This document shows positions 23,032 to 36,596 of a stretch of 64,000 bases of DNA, piece by piece. Where the stretch lies: positions 1,116,001 to 1,180,000 of the forward strand of contig JBAIAA010000509.1 of assembly GCA_037893245.1 (NCBI GenBank). The letters are read 5' to 3'. The stretch comes from Crossaster papposus. Lineage: Eukaryota > Echinodermata > Asteroidea > Velatida > Solasteridae. A program made the position numbers and the translations under genes. Numbering within the stretch: the first letter of the stretch is position 1; each line of letters opens with the position of its first letter. The notes under the pieces are model-generated. The model had not been told where the DNA came from. It made no database searches and worked only from the letters and a program-made list of their open reading frames with translations.

Positions 23032-24070
23032 TGTTTTAGGTATTTGATATTAATTTTCAGCTACTTTTCCTAAATGCTGTGAGCGTCTAGTGGTTAGCAC
23101 ATTGCGTTGTGGTCGCAATAACCCAGGTTCGAATTCTGGTCATGGCATTCTCTTTTGATTCAGTATAATATAAACTGTTTTAGGTATTTGATATTAATTT
23201 CCAGTTCCTTTTTTCTAACTGCTGTGAGCGTCTAGTGGTTAGGACATTGCGTAGTGGTTAGGACATTGCGTTGTGGTCGCAATAACCCAGGTTCGAATCC
23301 TGGTCATGGCATTCTCTTTTGATTCAGTATAATATAAACTGTTTTAGGTATTTGATATTAATTTCCAGTTCCTTTTTTCTAACTGCTGTGAGCGTCTAGT
23401 GGTTAGGACATTGCGTTGTGGTCGCAATAACCCAGGTTCGAATCCTGGTCATGGCATTCTCTTTTGATTCAGTATAATAGAACCTGTTTTAGGTATTTGA
23501 TATTAATTTTTAGCTACATTTCCTAATTGCTGTGATCGTCTAGTGGTTAGGACATTGCGTTGTGGTCGCAATAACCCAGGTTCGAATCCTGGTCATGGCA
23601 TTCTCTTTTGATTGAGTATAATAGAAACTGTTTTAGGTATTTGATATTAATTTCCAGCTCCTTATTCTAACTGCTGTGATCGTCTAGTGGTTAGGACATT
23701 GCGTTGTGGTCGCAATAACCCAGGTTCGAATCCTGGTCATGGCATTCTATTTTGATTCAGTATAATATAAACTGTTTTAGGTATTTGATATTAATTTCCA
23801 GTTCCTTTTTCTAACTGCTGTGAGCGTCTAGTGGTTAGGACATTGCGTTGTGGTCGCAATAACCCAGGTTCGAATCCTGGTCATAGCATTCCATTTTGAT
23901 TTCTTATAATAAGAAGTGCTTTTCAAATTTGATAGTACATGTAATTGTTTTTCAGCTTTTTCTCTCAACTGCTATGATCGTCTGGTGGTTAGGACATTGC
24001 GTTGTGGTCGCAATAACCCAGGTTCGAATCCTGGTCATGTCATTCTCTTTTGATTCAGTATAATAGAACC
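23032..24070 (+). repeat. 1039-bp tandem duplication, unit 2
   Basis: Adjacent second unit. Small differences were seen at 23.51-23.53 kb (TTTTTAGC and CTAATTGCTG). Confidence 0.85.
23221..23311 (+). pseudogene. tRNA-His with 19-nt internal duplication (second copy)
   Basis: Same 19-nt tandem duplication as in 22182-22272, located 1039 bp downstream in the second unit of a tandem duplication. One event, later copied. Confidence 0.85.
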
Positions 24071-24559
24071 TGTTTTAGGTATTTGATATTAATTTTCAGC
24101 TACATTTCCTAACTGCTGTGATCGTCTAGTGGTTAGGACATTGCGTTGTGGTCGCAATAACCCAGGTTCGAATCCTGGTCATGGCATTCTCTTTTGATTG
24201 AGTATAATAGAAACTGTTTTAGGTATTTGATATTAATTTCCAGCTCCTTATTCTAACTGCTGTGATCGTCTAGTGGTTAGGACATTGCGTTGTGGTCGCA
24301 ATAACCCAGGTTCGAATTCTGGTCATGGCATTCTATTTTGATTCAGTGTAATATAAACTGTTTTAGGTATTTGATATTAATTTCCAGTTCCTTTTTCTAA
24401 CTGCTGTGAGCGTCTAGTGGTTAGGACATTGCGTTGTGGTCGCAATAACCCAGGTTCGAATCCTGGTTATAGCATTCCATTTTGATTTCTTATAATAAAA
24501 AGTGCTTTTCAAATTTGATAGTACATGTAATTGATTTTCAGCTTTTTCTCTCAATTGCT

Positions 24560-26750
24560 GTGATCGTCTAGTGGTTAGGACATTGCGTTGTGGTCGCAAT
24601 AACCCAGGTTCGAATCCTGGTCATGTCATTCTCTTTTGATTCAGTATAATAGAAACTGTTTTAGGTATTTTATATTGATTTCTAGCTACTTTTCCTGTCT
24701 GCCTTGATCATCTAGTGGTTAGGACATTGCGTTGTGGTCGCAAAAACCCAGGTTCGAATCCTGGTCATGGCATTCTCTTTTGATTCAGTATAATAGAAAC
24801 TGTTTTAGGTATTTGATATTAATTTCTAGCTACTATTCCTGTCTGCCTTGATCATCTAGTGGTTAGGACATTGCGTTGTGGTCGCAAAAACCCAGGTTCG
24901 AATCCTGGTCATGGCATTCTCTTTTGATTCAGTATAATATAAACTGTTTTAGGTATTTGATATTAATTTCTAGCTACTTTTCCTGTCTGCTTTGATCATC
25001 TAGTGGTTAGGACATTGCGTTGTGGTCGCAAAAACCCAGGTTCGAATCCTGGTCACGGCATTCTCTTTTGATTCAGTATAATAGAAACTGTTTTAGGTAT
25101 TTGATATTAATTTTCAGCTACTTTTCCTAACTGCTGTGGTCGTCTAGTGGTTAGCACATTGCGTTGTGCTCGCAATAACCCAGGTTCGAATCCTGGTTAT
25201 AGCATTCCATTTTGATTTCTTATAATAAAAAGTGCTTTTCAAATTTGATAGAACATGTAATTGTTTTTCAGCTTTTTCTCTCAACTGCTGTGATCGTCTA
25301 GTGGTTAGGACATTGCGTTGTGGTCGCAATAACCCAGGTTCGACTCCTGGTCATGGCATTCTCTTTTGATTCAGAATAATAGAAACTGTTTTAGGTATTT
25401 GATATTAATTTTCAGCTACTTTTCCTAACTGCTGTGATCGTCTAGTGGTTAGCACGTTGCGTTGTGGTCGCAATAACCCAGGTTCGAATCCTTGTAATGG
25501 CATTCTCTTTTGATTCAGTATAATAGAAACTGTTTTAGGTATTTGATATTAATTTCTAGCTACTTTTCCTGTCTGCCTTGATCATCTAGTGGTTAGGACA
25601 TTGCGTTGTGGTCGCAATAACCCAGGTTCGAATCCTGGTCATGGCATTCTCTTTTGATTCAGTATAATAGAAACTGTTTTAGGTATTTGATATTAATTTT
25701 CAGCTACTTTTCCTAACTGCTGTGATTGTCTAGTGGTTAGCACATTGCGTTGTGGTCGCAATAAACCGGGTTCGAATCCTGGTTATAGCATTCCATTTTG
25801 ATTTCTTATAATAAAAAGTGCTTTTCAAATTTGATAGTACATGTAATTGATTTTCAGCATTTTCTCTCAACTGCTGTGATCGTCTAGTGGTTAGGACATT
25901 GCGTTGTGGTCTCAATAACCCAGGTTCGAATCCTGGTCATGGCATTCTCTTTTGATTCAGTATAATAGAACCTGTTTTAGGTATTTGATATTAATTTTCA
26001 GCTACATTTCCTACCTGCTGTGGTCGTCTAGTGGTTAGGACATTGCGTTGTGGTCGCAATAACCCAGGTTCGAATCCTGGTCATGGCATTCTATTTTGAT
26101 TCAGTATAATATAAACTGTTTTAGGTATTTGATATTAATTTCCAGTTCCTTTTTCTAACTGCTGTGAGCGTCTAGTGGTTAGGACATTGCGTTGTGGTTG
26201 CAATAACCCAGGTTCGAATCCTGGTCATAGCATTCCATTTTGATTTCTTATAATAAAAAGTGCTTTTCAAGTTTGATAGTACATGTAATTGTTTTTCAGC
26301 TTTTTCTCTCAACTGCTATGATCGTCTGGTGTTTAGGACATTGCGTTGTGGTCGCAATAACCCAGGTTCGAATCCTGGTCATGTCATTCTCTTTTGATTC
26401 AGTATAATAGAACCTGTTTTAGGTATTTGATATTAATTTTCAGCTACATTTCCTACCTGCTGTGATCGTCTAGTGGTTAGGACATTGCGTTGTGGTCGCA
26501 ATAACCCAGGTTCGAATCCTGGTCATGGCATTCCCTTTTGATTGAGTATAATAGAAACTGTTTTAGGTATTTGATATTAATTTCCAGCTCCTTATTCTAA
26601 CTGCTGTGATCGTCTAGTGGTTAGGACATTGCGTTGTGGTCGCAATAATCCAGGTTCGAATCCTGGTCATAGCATTCCATTTTGATTGAGTATAATAGAA
26701 ACTGTTTTAGGTATTTGATATTAATTTCCAGCTCCTTATTCTAACTGCTG
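24560..26750 (+). repeat. 2.2-kb tandem duplication, unit 1
   Basis: Genes 24557-26603 recur in the next unit. The offset is 2190 bp before gene 24989 and 2046 bp after it, because unit 1 has one more 144-bp k unit. Confidence 0.82.
26675..26746 (+). repeat. Recombinant spacer B/A
   Basis: The spacer starts as family B (after a TCATAGC gene end, TTCCATTTTGATT) and continues as family A (GAGTATAATAGAAACTG). The switch lies in the shared TTTTGATT. A duplicate is at 28721-28792. Confidence 0.8.
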
Positions 26751-28796
26751 TGATCGTCTAGTGGTTAGGACATTGCGTTGTGGTCGCAATAACCCAGGTT
26801 CGAATCCTGGTCATGTCATTCTCTTTTGATTCAGTATAATAGAAACTGTTTTAGGTATTTTATATTGATTTCTAGCTACTTTTCCTGTCTGCCTTGATCA
26901 TCTAGTGGTTAGGACATTGCGTTGTGGTCGCAAAAACCCAGGTTCGAATCCTGGTCATGGCATTCTCTTTTGATTCAGTATAATAGAAACTGTTTTAGGT
27001 ATTTGATATTAATTTCTAGCTACTATTCCTGTCTGCCTTGATCATCTAGTGGTTAGGACATTGCGTTGTGGTCGCAAAAACCCAGGTTCGAATCCTGGTC
27101 ACGGCATTCTCTTTTGATTCAGTATAATAGAAACTGTTTTAGGTATTTGATATTAATTTTCAGCTACTTTTCCTAACTGCTGTGGTCGTCTAGTGGTTAG
27201 CACATTGCGTTGTGCTCGCAATAACCCAGGTTCGAATCCTGGTTATAGCATTCCATTTTGATTTCTTATAATAAAAAGTGCTTTTCAAATTTGATAGAAC
27301 ATGTAATTGTTTTTCAGCTTTTTCTCTCAACTGCTGTGATCGTCTAGTGGTTAGGACATTGCGTTGTGGTCGCAATAACCCAGGTTCGACTCCTGGTCAT
27401 GGCATTCTCTTTTGATTCAGAATAATAGAAACTGTTTTAGGTATTTGATATTAATTTTCAGCTACTTTTCCTAACTGCTGTGATCGTCTAGTGGTTAGCA
27501 CGTTGCGTTGTGGTCGCAATAACCCAGGTTCGAATCCTTGTAATGGCATTCTCTTTTGATTCAGTATAATAGAAACTGTTTTAGGTATTTGATATTAATT
27601 TCTAGCTACTTTTCCTGTCTGCCTTGATCATCTAGTGGTTAGGACATTGCGTTGTGGTCGCAATAACCCAGGTTCGAATCCTGGTCATGGCATTCTCTTT
27701 TGATTCAGTATAATAGAAACTGTTTTAGGTATTTGATATTAATTTTCAGCTACTTTTCCTAACTGCTGTGATTGTCTAGTGGTTAGCACATTGCGTTGTG
27801 GTCGCAATAAACCGGGTTCGAATCCTGGTTATAGCATTCCATTTTGATTTCTTATAATAAAAAGTGCTTTTCAAATTTGATAGTACATGTAATTGATTTT
27901 CAGCATTTTCTCTCAACTGCTGTGATCGTCTAGTGGTTAGGACATTGCGTTGTGGTCTCAATAACCCAGGTTCGAATCCTGGTCATGGCATTCTCTTTTG
28001 ATTCAGTATAATAGAACCTGTTTTAGGTATTTGATATTAATTTTCAGCTACATTTCCTACCTGCTGTGGTCGTCTAGTGGTTAGGACATTGCGTTGTGGT
28101 CGCAATAACCCAGGTTCGAATCCTGGTCATGGCATTCTATTTTGATTCAGTATAATATAAACTGTTTTAGGTATTTGATATTAATTTCCAGTTCCTTTTT
28201 CTAACTGCTGTGAGCGTCTAGTGGTTAGGACATTGCGTTGTGGTTGCAATAACCCAGGTTCGAATCCTGGTCATAGCATTCCATTTTGATTTCTTATAAT
28301 AAAAAGTGCTTTTCAAGTTTGATAGTACATGTAATTGTTTTTCAGCTTTTTCTCTCAACTGCTATGATCGTCTGGTGTTTAGGACATTGCGTTGTGGTCG
28401 CAATAACCCAGGTTCGAATCCTGGTCATGTCATTCTCTTTTGATTCAGTATAATAGAACCTGTTTTAGGTATTTGATATTAATTTTCAGCTACATTTCCT
28501 ACCTGCTGTGATCGTCTAGTGGTTAGGACATTGCGTTGTGGTCGCAATAACCCAGGTTCGAATCCTGGTCATGGCATTCCCTTTTGATTGAGTATAATAG
28601 AAACTGTTTTAGGTATTTGATATTAATTTCCAGCTCCTTATTCTAACTGCTGTGATCGTCTAGTGGTTAGGACATTGCGTTGTGGTCGCAATAATCCAGG
28701 TTCGAATCCTGGTCATAGCATTCCATTTTGATTGAGTATAATAGAAACTGTTTTAGGTATTTGATATTAATTTCCAGCTCCTTATTCTAACTGCTG
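26751..28796 (+). repeat. 2.0-kb tandem duplication, unit 2
   Basis: Second unit, lacking one 144-bp repeat relative to unit 1. It shares the TATATTGATT spacer, the C37 copy and the recombinant B/A spacer. Confidence 0.82.
28721..28792 (+). repeat. Recombinant spacer B/A (duplicate)
   Basis: Same junction as 26675-26746, carried by the 2.0-kb duplication. Confidence 0.78.
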
Positions 28797-29084
28797 TGAT
28801 CGTCTAGTGGTTAGGACATTGCGTTGTGGTCGCAATAACCCAGGTTCGAATCCTGGTCATGGCATTCCCTTTTGATTGAGTATAATAGAAACTGTTTTAG
28901 GTATTTGATATTAATTTCCAGCTCCTTATTCTAACTGCTGTGATCGTCTAGTGGTTAGGACATTGCGTTGTGGTCGCAATAACCCAGGTTCGAATCCTGG
29001 TCATGGCATTCCCTTTTGATTGAGTATAATAGAAACTGTTTTAGGTATTTGATATTAATTTCCAGCTCCTTATTCTAACTGCTG

Positions 29085-31918
29085 TGATCGTCTAGTGGTT
29101 AGGACATTGCGTTGTGGTCGCAATAACCCAGGTTCGAATCCTGGTCATGGCATTCTCTTTTGATTCAGTATAATAGAAACTGTTTTAGGTATTTGATATT
29201 AATTTCGAGCTATTTTTCCTGTCTGCCTTGATCATCTAGTGGTTAGGACATTGCGTTGTGGTCGCAAAAACCCAGGTTCGAATCCTGGTCATGGCATTCT
29301 CTTTTGATTCAGTATAATAGAAACTGTTTTAGGTATTTGATATTAATTTCTAGCTACTTTTCCTGTCTGTCTTGATCATCTAGTAGTTAGGACATTGCGT
29401 TGTGGTCGCAAAAACCCAGGTTCGAATCCTGGTCATGGCATTCTCTTTTGATTCAGTATAATAGAAACTGTTTTAGGTATTTGATATTAATTTCTAGCTA
29501 CTTTTCCTGTCTGCCTTGATCATCTAGTGGTTAGGACATTGCGTTGTGGTCGCAATAACCCAGGTTCGAATCCTGGTCATGGCATTCTCTTTTGATTCAG
29601 TATAATAGAACCTGTTTTAGGTATTTGATATTAATTTTCAGCTACATTTCCTAACTGCTGTGATCGTCTAGTGGTTAGGACATTGCGTTGTGGTCGCAAT
29701 AACCCAGGTTCGAATCCTGGTTATAGCATTCCATTTTGATTTCTTATAATAAAAAGTGCTTTTCAAATTTGATAGTACATGTAATTGATTTTCAGCTTTT
29801 TCTCTCAATTGCTGTGATCGTCTAGTGGTTAGGACTTTGCGTTGTGGTCGCAATAACCCAGGTTCGAATCCTGATCATGGCATTCTCTTTTGATTCAGAA
29901 TAATAGAAACTGTTTTAGGTATTTGATATTAATTTCTAGCTACTCTTCCTGTCTGCCTTGATCATCTATTGGTTAGGACATTGCGTTGTGGTCGCAAAAA
30001 CCCAGGTTCGAATCCTGATCATGGCATTCTCTTTTGATTCAGAATAATAGAAACTGTTTTAGGTATTTGATATTAATTTTCAGCTACTTTTCCTAACTGC
30101 TGTGATCGTCTAGTGGTTAGCCCATTGCGTTGTGGTCGCAATAGCCCAGGTTCGAATCCTGGTTATAGCATTCCATTTTGATTTCTTATAATAAAAAGTG
30201 CTTTTAAAATTTGATAGTACATGTAATTGATTTTCAGCATTTTCTCTCAACTGCTGTGATCGTCTAGTGGTTAGGACATTGCGTTGTGGTCGCAATAACC
30301 CAGGTTCGAGTCCTGGTCATGGCATTCTTTTTTGATTCAGTATAATAGAAACTGTTTTAGGTATTTGATATTAATTTCCAGCTCCTTTTTCTAACTGCTG
30401 TGATCGTCTAGTGGTTAGGACATTGCGTTGTGGTCGCAATAACCCAGGTTCGAATCCTGGTCATGACATTCTCTTTAGATTCAGTATAATAGAACCTGTT
30501 TTAGGTATTTGATATTAATTTTCAGCTACATTTCCTAACTGCTGTGATCGTCTAGTGGTTAGGACATTGCGTTGTGGTTGCAATAACCCAGGTTCGAATC
30601 CTGGTAATGGCATTCTATTTTGATTCAGTATAATATAAACTGTTTTAGGTATTTGATATTAATTTCCAGTTCCTTTTTCTAACTGCTGTGAGCGTCTAGT
30701 GGTTAGGACATTGCGTTGTGGTCGCAATAACCCAGGTTCGAATCCTGGTCATAGCATTCCATTTTGATTTCTTATAATAAAAAGTGCTTTTCAAATTTGA
30801 TAGTACATGTAATTGTTTTTCAGCTTTTTCTCTCAACTGCTGTGATCGTCTAGTGGTTAGGACATTGCGTTGTGGTCGCAATAACCCAGGTTCTGGTCAT
30901 GGCATTCTCTTTTGATTCAGTATAATATAATCTGTTTTAGGTATTTGATATTAATTTTCAGCTACATTTACTAACTGCTGTGATCGTCTAGTGGTTAGGA
31001 CATTGCGTTGTGGTCGCAATAACCCAGTTTCGAATCCTGGTCATGGCATTCTCTTTTGATTCAGAATAATAGAAACTGTTTTAGGTATTTGATATTAATT
31101 TTCAGCTACTTTTCCTGTCTGCCTTGATCATCTAGTAGTTAGGACATTGCGTTGTGGTCGCAAAAACCCAGGTTCGAATCCTGGTCATGGCATTCTCTTT
31201 TGATTCAGTATAATAGAAACTGTTTTAGGTATTTGATATTAATTTTCAGCTACTTTTCCTAACTGCTGTGATCGTCTAATGGTTAGCCCATTGCGTTGTG
31301 GTCGCAATAACCCAGGTTCGAATCCTGGTTATAGCATTCCATTTTGATTTCTTATAATAAAAAGTGCTTTTCAAATTTGATAGTACATGTAATTGATTTT
31401 CAGCATTTTCTCTCAACTGCTGTGATCGTCTAGTGGTTAGGACATTGCGTTGTGGTCGCAATAACCCAGGTTCGAATCCTGGTCATGGCATTCTCTTTTG
31501 ATTCAGTATAATAGAACCTGTTTTAGGTATTTGATATTAATTTTCAGCTACATTTCCTAACTGCTGTGATCGCCTAGTGGTTAGGACATTGCGTTGTGGT
31601 CGGAATAACCCAGGTTCGAATCCTGGTCATTGCATTCTCTTTTGATTCAGTATAATAGAACCTGTTTTAGGTATTTGATATTAATTTTCAGCTACATTTC
31701 CTAACTGCTGTGATCGTCTAGTGGTTAGGACATTGCGTTGTGGTCGCAATAACCCAGGTTCGAATCCTGGTCATGGCATTCTATTTTGATTCAGTATAAT
31801 ATAAACTGTTTTAGGTATTTGATATTAATTTCCAGTTCCTTTTTCTAACTGCTGTGAGCGTCTAGTGGTTAGGACATTGCGTTGTGGTCGCAATAACCCA
31901 GGTTCGAATCCTGGTCAT
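29085..31918 (+). repeat. Dispersed duplication around the LINE, empty copy
   Basis: Paralogue of 34058-37569. Shared marks include ATTTCGAGC spacers, GTCTTG k copies, the six-base T-arm deletion and CGCCTAG/TCATTGCA near 31.57 kb (37.22 kb). No LINE is present at 31504. Confidence 0.83.
30839..30904 (+). pseudogene. tRNA-His lacking six T-arm bases
   Basis: The T arm reads CCAGGTTCTGG, six bases shorter than consensus. This deletes most of the T loop and half of the B box, leaving 66 nt. Neither transcription factor TFIIIC binding nor a T arm is expected. Confidence 0.85.
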
Positions 31919-32727
31919 GGCATTCTCTTTTGATTCAGTATAATATAAACTGTTTTAGGTATTTGATATTAATTTCTAGCTACTTTTCCTGTCTGCCTTG
32001 ATCATCTAGTGGTTAGGACATTGGGTTGTGGTCGCAAAAACCCAGGTTCGAATCCTGGTCATGGCATTCTTTTTTGATTCAGTATAATATAAACTGTTTT
32101 AGGTATTTGATATTAATTTCCAGTTCCTTTTTTCTAACTGCTGTGAGCGTCTAGTGGTTAGGACATTGCGTTGTGGTCGCAATAACCCTGGTTCGAATCC
32201 TGGTCATTGCATTCTCTTTTGATTCAGTATAATATAAACTGTTTTAGGTATTTGATATTAATTTCCAGTTCCTTTTTTCTAACTGCTGTGAGCGTCTAGT
32301 GGTTAGGACATTGCGTTGTGGTCGCAATAACCCAGGTTCGAATCCTGGTCATGGCATTCTCTTTTGATTCAGTATAATATAAACTGTTTTAGGTATTTGA
32401 TATTAATTTCCAGTTCCTTTTTTCTAACTGCTGTGAGCGTCTAGTGGTTAGGACATTGCGTTGTGATCGCAATAACCCAGGTTTGAATCCTGGTCCTAGC
32501 ATTCCATTTTGATTTCTTATAATAAAAAGTGCTTTTCAAATTTGATAGTACATGTAATTGTTTTTCAGCTTTTTCTCTCAATTGCTGTGATCGTCTGGTG
32601 GTTAGGACATTGCGTTGTGGTCGCAATAACCCAGGTTCGAATCCTGGTCATGGCATTCTCTTTTGATTCAGTATAATAGAAACTGTTTTAGGTATTTGAT
32701 ATTAATTTTCAGCTACTTTTCCTAACT

Positions 32728-32871
32728 GCTGTGATCGTCTAGTGGTTAGCACATTGCGTTGTGGTCGCAATAACCCAGGTTCGAATCCTGGTTATAGCAT
32801 TCTCTTTTGATTGAGTATAATAGAAACTGTTTTAGGTATTTGATATTAATTTTCAGCTACATTTCCTAACT
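32728..32871 (+). repeat. B-type gene end joined to an A spacer
   Basis: The gene at 32728 has the D stem and TTATAGC 3' end normally followed by spacer B, but a family A spacer follows. The switch lies at the gene end or the first spacer bases. Confidence 0.7.
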
Positions 32872-34053
32872 GCTGTGATCGTCTAGTGGTTAGGACATTG
32901 CGTTGTGGTCGCAATAACCCAGGTTCGAATCCTGGTCATGGCATTCTCTTTTGATTGAGTATAATAGAAACTGTTTTAGGTATTTGATATTAATTTCCAG
33001 CTCCTTATTCTAACTGCTGTGGTCGTCTAGTGGTTAGGACATTGCGTTGTGGTCGCAATAACCCAGGTTCGAATCCTGGTCATGGCATTCTATTTTGATT
33101 CAGTATAATATAAACTGTTTTAGGTATTTGATATTAATTTCCAGTTCCTTTTTCTAACTGCTGTGAGCGTCTAGTGGTTAGGACATTGCGTTGTGGTCGC
33201 AATAACCCAGGTTCGAATCCAGGTCATAGCATTCCATTTTGATTTCTTATAATAAAAAGTGCTTTTCAAATTTGATAGTACATGTAATTGTTTTTCAGCT
33301 TTTTCTCTCAACTGCTATGATCGTCTGGTGGTTAGGACATTGCGTTGTGGTCGCAATAACCCAGGTTCGAATCCTGGTCATGTCATTCTCTTTTGATTCA
33401 GTATAATAGAACCTGTTTTAGGTATTTGATATTAATTTTCAGCTACATTTCCTAACTGCTGTGATCGTCTAGTGGTTAGGACATTGCGTTGTGGTCGCAA
33501 TAACCCAGGTTCGAATCCTGGTCATGGCATTCCCTTTTGATTGAGTATAATAGAAACTGTTTTAGGTATTTGATATTAATTTCCAGCTCCTTATTCTAAC
33601 TGCTGTGATCGTCTGGTGGTTAGGACATTGCGTTGTGGTCGCAATAATCCAGGTTCGAATCCTGGTCATAGTATTCCATTTTGATTTCTTATAATAAAAA
33701 GTGCTTTTCAAATTTGATAGTACATGTAATTGTTTTTCAGCTTTTTCTCTCACCTGCTGTGATCGTCTAGTGGTTAGGACATTGCGTTGTGGTCGCAATA
33801 ACCCAGGTTCGAATCCTGGTCATGGCATTCTCTTTTGATTCAGAATAATAGAAACTGTTTTAGGTATTTGATATTAATTTCCAGCTCCTTTTCCTAACTG
33901 CTGTGATCGTCTAGTGGTTAGCACATTGCGTTGTGGTCGCAATAACCCAGGTTCGAATCCTGGTTATAGCGTTCCATTTTGATTTCTTATAATAAAAAGT
34001 GCTTTTCAAATTTGATAGTACATGTAATTGATTTTCAGCTTTTTCTCTCAATT

Positions 34054-36596
34054 GCTGTGATCGTCTAGTGGTTAGGACATTGCGTTGTGGTTGCAATAAC
34101 CCAGGTTCGAATCCTGGTCATGGCATTCTCTTTTGATTCAGTATAATAGAAACTGTTTTAGGTATTTGATATTAATTTCGAGCTATTTTTCCTGTCTGCC
34201 TTGATCATCTAGTGGTTAGGACATTGCGTTGTGGTCGCAAAAACCCAGGTTCGAATCCTGGTCATGGCATTCTCTTTTGATTCAGTATAATAGAAACTGT
34301 TTTAGGTATTTGATATTAATTTCTAGCTACTTTTCCTGTCTGTCTTGATCATCTAGTAGTTAGGACATTGCGTTGTGGTCGCAAAAACCCAGGTTCGAAT
34401 CCTGGTCATGGCATTCTCTTTTGATTCAGTATAATAGAAACTGTTTTAGGTATTTGATATTAATTTCTAGCTACTTCTCCTGTCTGCCTTGATCATCTAG
34501 TGGTTAGGACATTGCGTTGTGGTCGCAATAACCCAGGTTCGAATCCTGGTCATGGCATTCTCTTTTGATTCAGTATAATAGAACCTGTTTTAGGTATTTG
34601 ATATTAATTTTCAGCTACATTTCCTAACTGCTGTGATCGTCTAGTGGTTAGGACATTGCGTTGTGGTCGCAATAACCCAGGTTCGAATCCTGATCATGGC
34701 ATTCTCTTTTGATTCAGAATAATAGAAACTGTTTTAGGTATTTGATATAAATTTTCAGCTACTTTTCCTAAATGCTGTGATCGTCTAGTGGTTAGCACAT
34801 TGCGTTGTGGTCGCAATAACCCAGGTTCGAATCCTGGTTATAGCATTCCATTTTGATTTCTTATAATAAAAAGTGCTTTTCAAATTTGATAGTACATGTA
34901 ATTGATTTTCAGCTTTTTCTCTCAATTGCTGTGATCGTCTAGTGGTTAGGACTTTGCGTTGTGGTCGCAATAACCCAGGTTCGAATCCTGGTCATGGCAT
35001 TCTCTTTTGATTCAGTATAATATAAACTGTTTTAGGTATTTGATATTAATTTCTAGCTACTCTTCCTGTCTGCCTTGATCATCTATTGGTTAGGACATTG
35101 CGTTGTGGTCGCAAAAACCCAGGTTCGAATCCTGATCATGGCATTCAGAATAATAGAAACTGTTTTAGGTATTTGATATTAATTTTCAGCTACTTTTCCT
35201 AACTGCTGTGATCGTCTAGTGGTTAGCCCATTGCGTTGTGGTCGCAATAGCCCAGGTTCGAATCCTGGTTATAGCATTCCATTTTGATTTCTTATAATAA
35301 AAAGTGCTTTTAAAATTTGATAGTACATGTAATTGATTTTCAGCATTTTCTCTCAACTGCTGTGATCGTCTAGTGGTTAGGACATTGCGTTGTGGTCGCA
35401 ATAACCCAGGTTCGAGTCCTGGTCATGGCATTCTTTTTTGATTCAGTATAATAGAAACTGTTTTAGGTATTTGATATTAATTTCCAGCTCCTTTTTCTAA
35501 CTGCTGTGATCGTCTAGTGGTTAGGACATTGCGTTGTGGTCGCAATAACCCAGGTTCGAATCCTGGTCATGACATTCTCTTTTGATTCAGTATAATAGAA
35601 CCTGTTTTAGGTATTTGATATTAATTTTCAGCTACATTTCCTAACTGCTGTGATCGTCTAGTGGTTAGGACATTGCGTTGTGGTCGCAATAACCCAGGTT
35701 CGAATCCTGGTCATGGCATTCTATTTTGATTCAGTATAATATAAACTGTTTTAGGTATTTGATATTAATTTCCAGTTCCTTTTTCTAACTGCTGTGAGCG
35801 TCTAGTGGTTAGGACATTGCGTTGTGGTCGCAATAACCCAGGTTCGAATCCTGGTCATAGCATTCCATTTTGATTTCTTATAATAAAAAGTGCTTTTCAA
35901 ATTTGATAGTACATGTAATTGTTTTTCAGCTTTTTCTCTCAACTGCTGTGATCGTCTAGTGGTTAGGACATTGCGTTGTGGTCGCAATAACCCAGGTTCT
36001 GGTCATGGCATTCTCTTTTGATTCAGTATAATAGAACCTGTTTTAGGTATTTGATATTAATTTTCAGCTACATTTCCTAACTGCTGTGATCGTCTAGTGG
36101 TTAGGACATTGCGTTGTGGTCGCAATAACCCAGTTTCGAATCCTGGTCATGGCATTCTCTTTTGATTCAGAATAATAGAAACTGTTTTAGGTATTTGATA
36201 TTAATTTTCAGCTACTTTTCCTGTCTGCCTTGATCATCTAGTAGTTAGGACATTGCGTTGTGGTCGCAAAAACCCAGGTTCGAATCCTGGTCATGGCATT
36301 CTCTTTTGATTCAGTATAATAGAAACTGTTTTAGGTATTTGATATTAATTTTCAGCTACTTTTCCTAACTGCTGTGATCGTCTAGTGGTTAGCCCATTGC
36401 GTTGTGGTCGCAATAACCCAGGTTCGAATCCTGGTTATAGCATTCCATTTTGATTTCTTATAATAAAAAGTGCTTTTCAAATTTGATAGTACATGTAATT
36501 GATTTTCAGCATTTTCTCTCAACTGCTGTGATCCTCTAGTGGTTAGGACATTGCGTTGTGGTCGCAATAACCCAGGTTCGAATCCTGGTCATGGCA
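34054..36596 (+). tRNA. tRNA-His array block 9: 18 copies
   Basis: Copies begin at 34054, 34198k, 34342k, 34486k, 34630, 34774, 34928, 35072k, 35205, 35359, 35503, 35647, 35791g, 35945, 36083, 36227k, 36371, 36525. The block is paralogous to 29.1-31.5 kb. It differs by one extra unit (34630 or 34774) and by an 11-bp spacer deletion after copy 35072, which gives a 133-bp unit. Copy 35945 shares the six-base T-arm deletion of 30839. Copies 35205 and 36371 have the GCCC D-stem change. The last gene ends 14 bp before the LINE fragment. Confidence 0.93.
35945..36010 (+). pseudogene. tRNA-His lacking six T-arm bases (second copy)
   Basis: Identical T-arm deletion to 30839-30904, at the 5106-bp offset of the segmental duplication. 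The deletion therefore predates that duplication. Confidence 0.85.

Larger units (their letters stand above)
22037..24628 (+). tRNA. tRNA-His array block 6: 18 copies
   Basis: Copies begin at 22037g, 22182g, 22346g, 22490, 22634, 22778g, 22932, 23076g, 23221g, 23385g, 23529, 23673, 23817g, 23971, 24115, 24259, 24403g, 24557. Copies 22182 and 23221 are 91 nt because of a 19-nt internal duplication and are listed separately. Copies 22932 and 23971 read GCTATG in the acceptor 5' strand (A4 pairs with T68). The two halves of the block are a 1039-bp tandem duplication. Confidence 0.93.
24701..28864 (+). tRNA. tRNA-His array block 7: 29 copies
   Basis: Copies begin at 24701k, 24845k, 24989k, 25133, 25287, 25431, 25575k, 25719, 25873, 26017, 26161g, 26315, 26459, 26603, 26747, 26891k, 27035k, 27179, 27333, 27477, 27621k, 27765, 27919, 28063, 28207g, 28361, 28505, 28649, 28793. 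Copies 25133 and 27179 have C37 next to the anticodon. Copies 25719 and 27765 have ACCGGG in the variable/T-stem region. Copies 26603 and 28649 are followed by recombinant B/A spacers. The first half has three successive k copies, the second two. Confidence 0.93.
28937..33971 (+). tRNA. tRNA-His array block 8: 35 copies
   Basis: Copies begin at 28937, 29081, 29225k, 29369k, 29513k, 29657, 29811, 29955k, 30099, 30253, 30397, 30541, 30685g, 30839, 30977, 31121k, 31265, 31419, 31563, 31707, 31851g, 31995k, 32140g, 32285g, 32430g, 32584, 32728, 32872, 33016, 33160g, 33314, 33458, 33602, 33756, 33900. Copy 30839 lacks six T-arm bases. Copy 32430 has A37 and a T-loop change (GTTTGAAT). The spacer after copy 31419 is the empty counterpart of the LINE insertion site. 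Confidence 0.93.

Noticed and set aside
25133-25204. Possible anticodon change in copies reading TTGTGCTCG
   Set aside because: The changed base is position 37, just after the anticodon. The anticodon is still GTG (same for 27179 and 60556).
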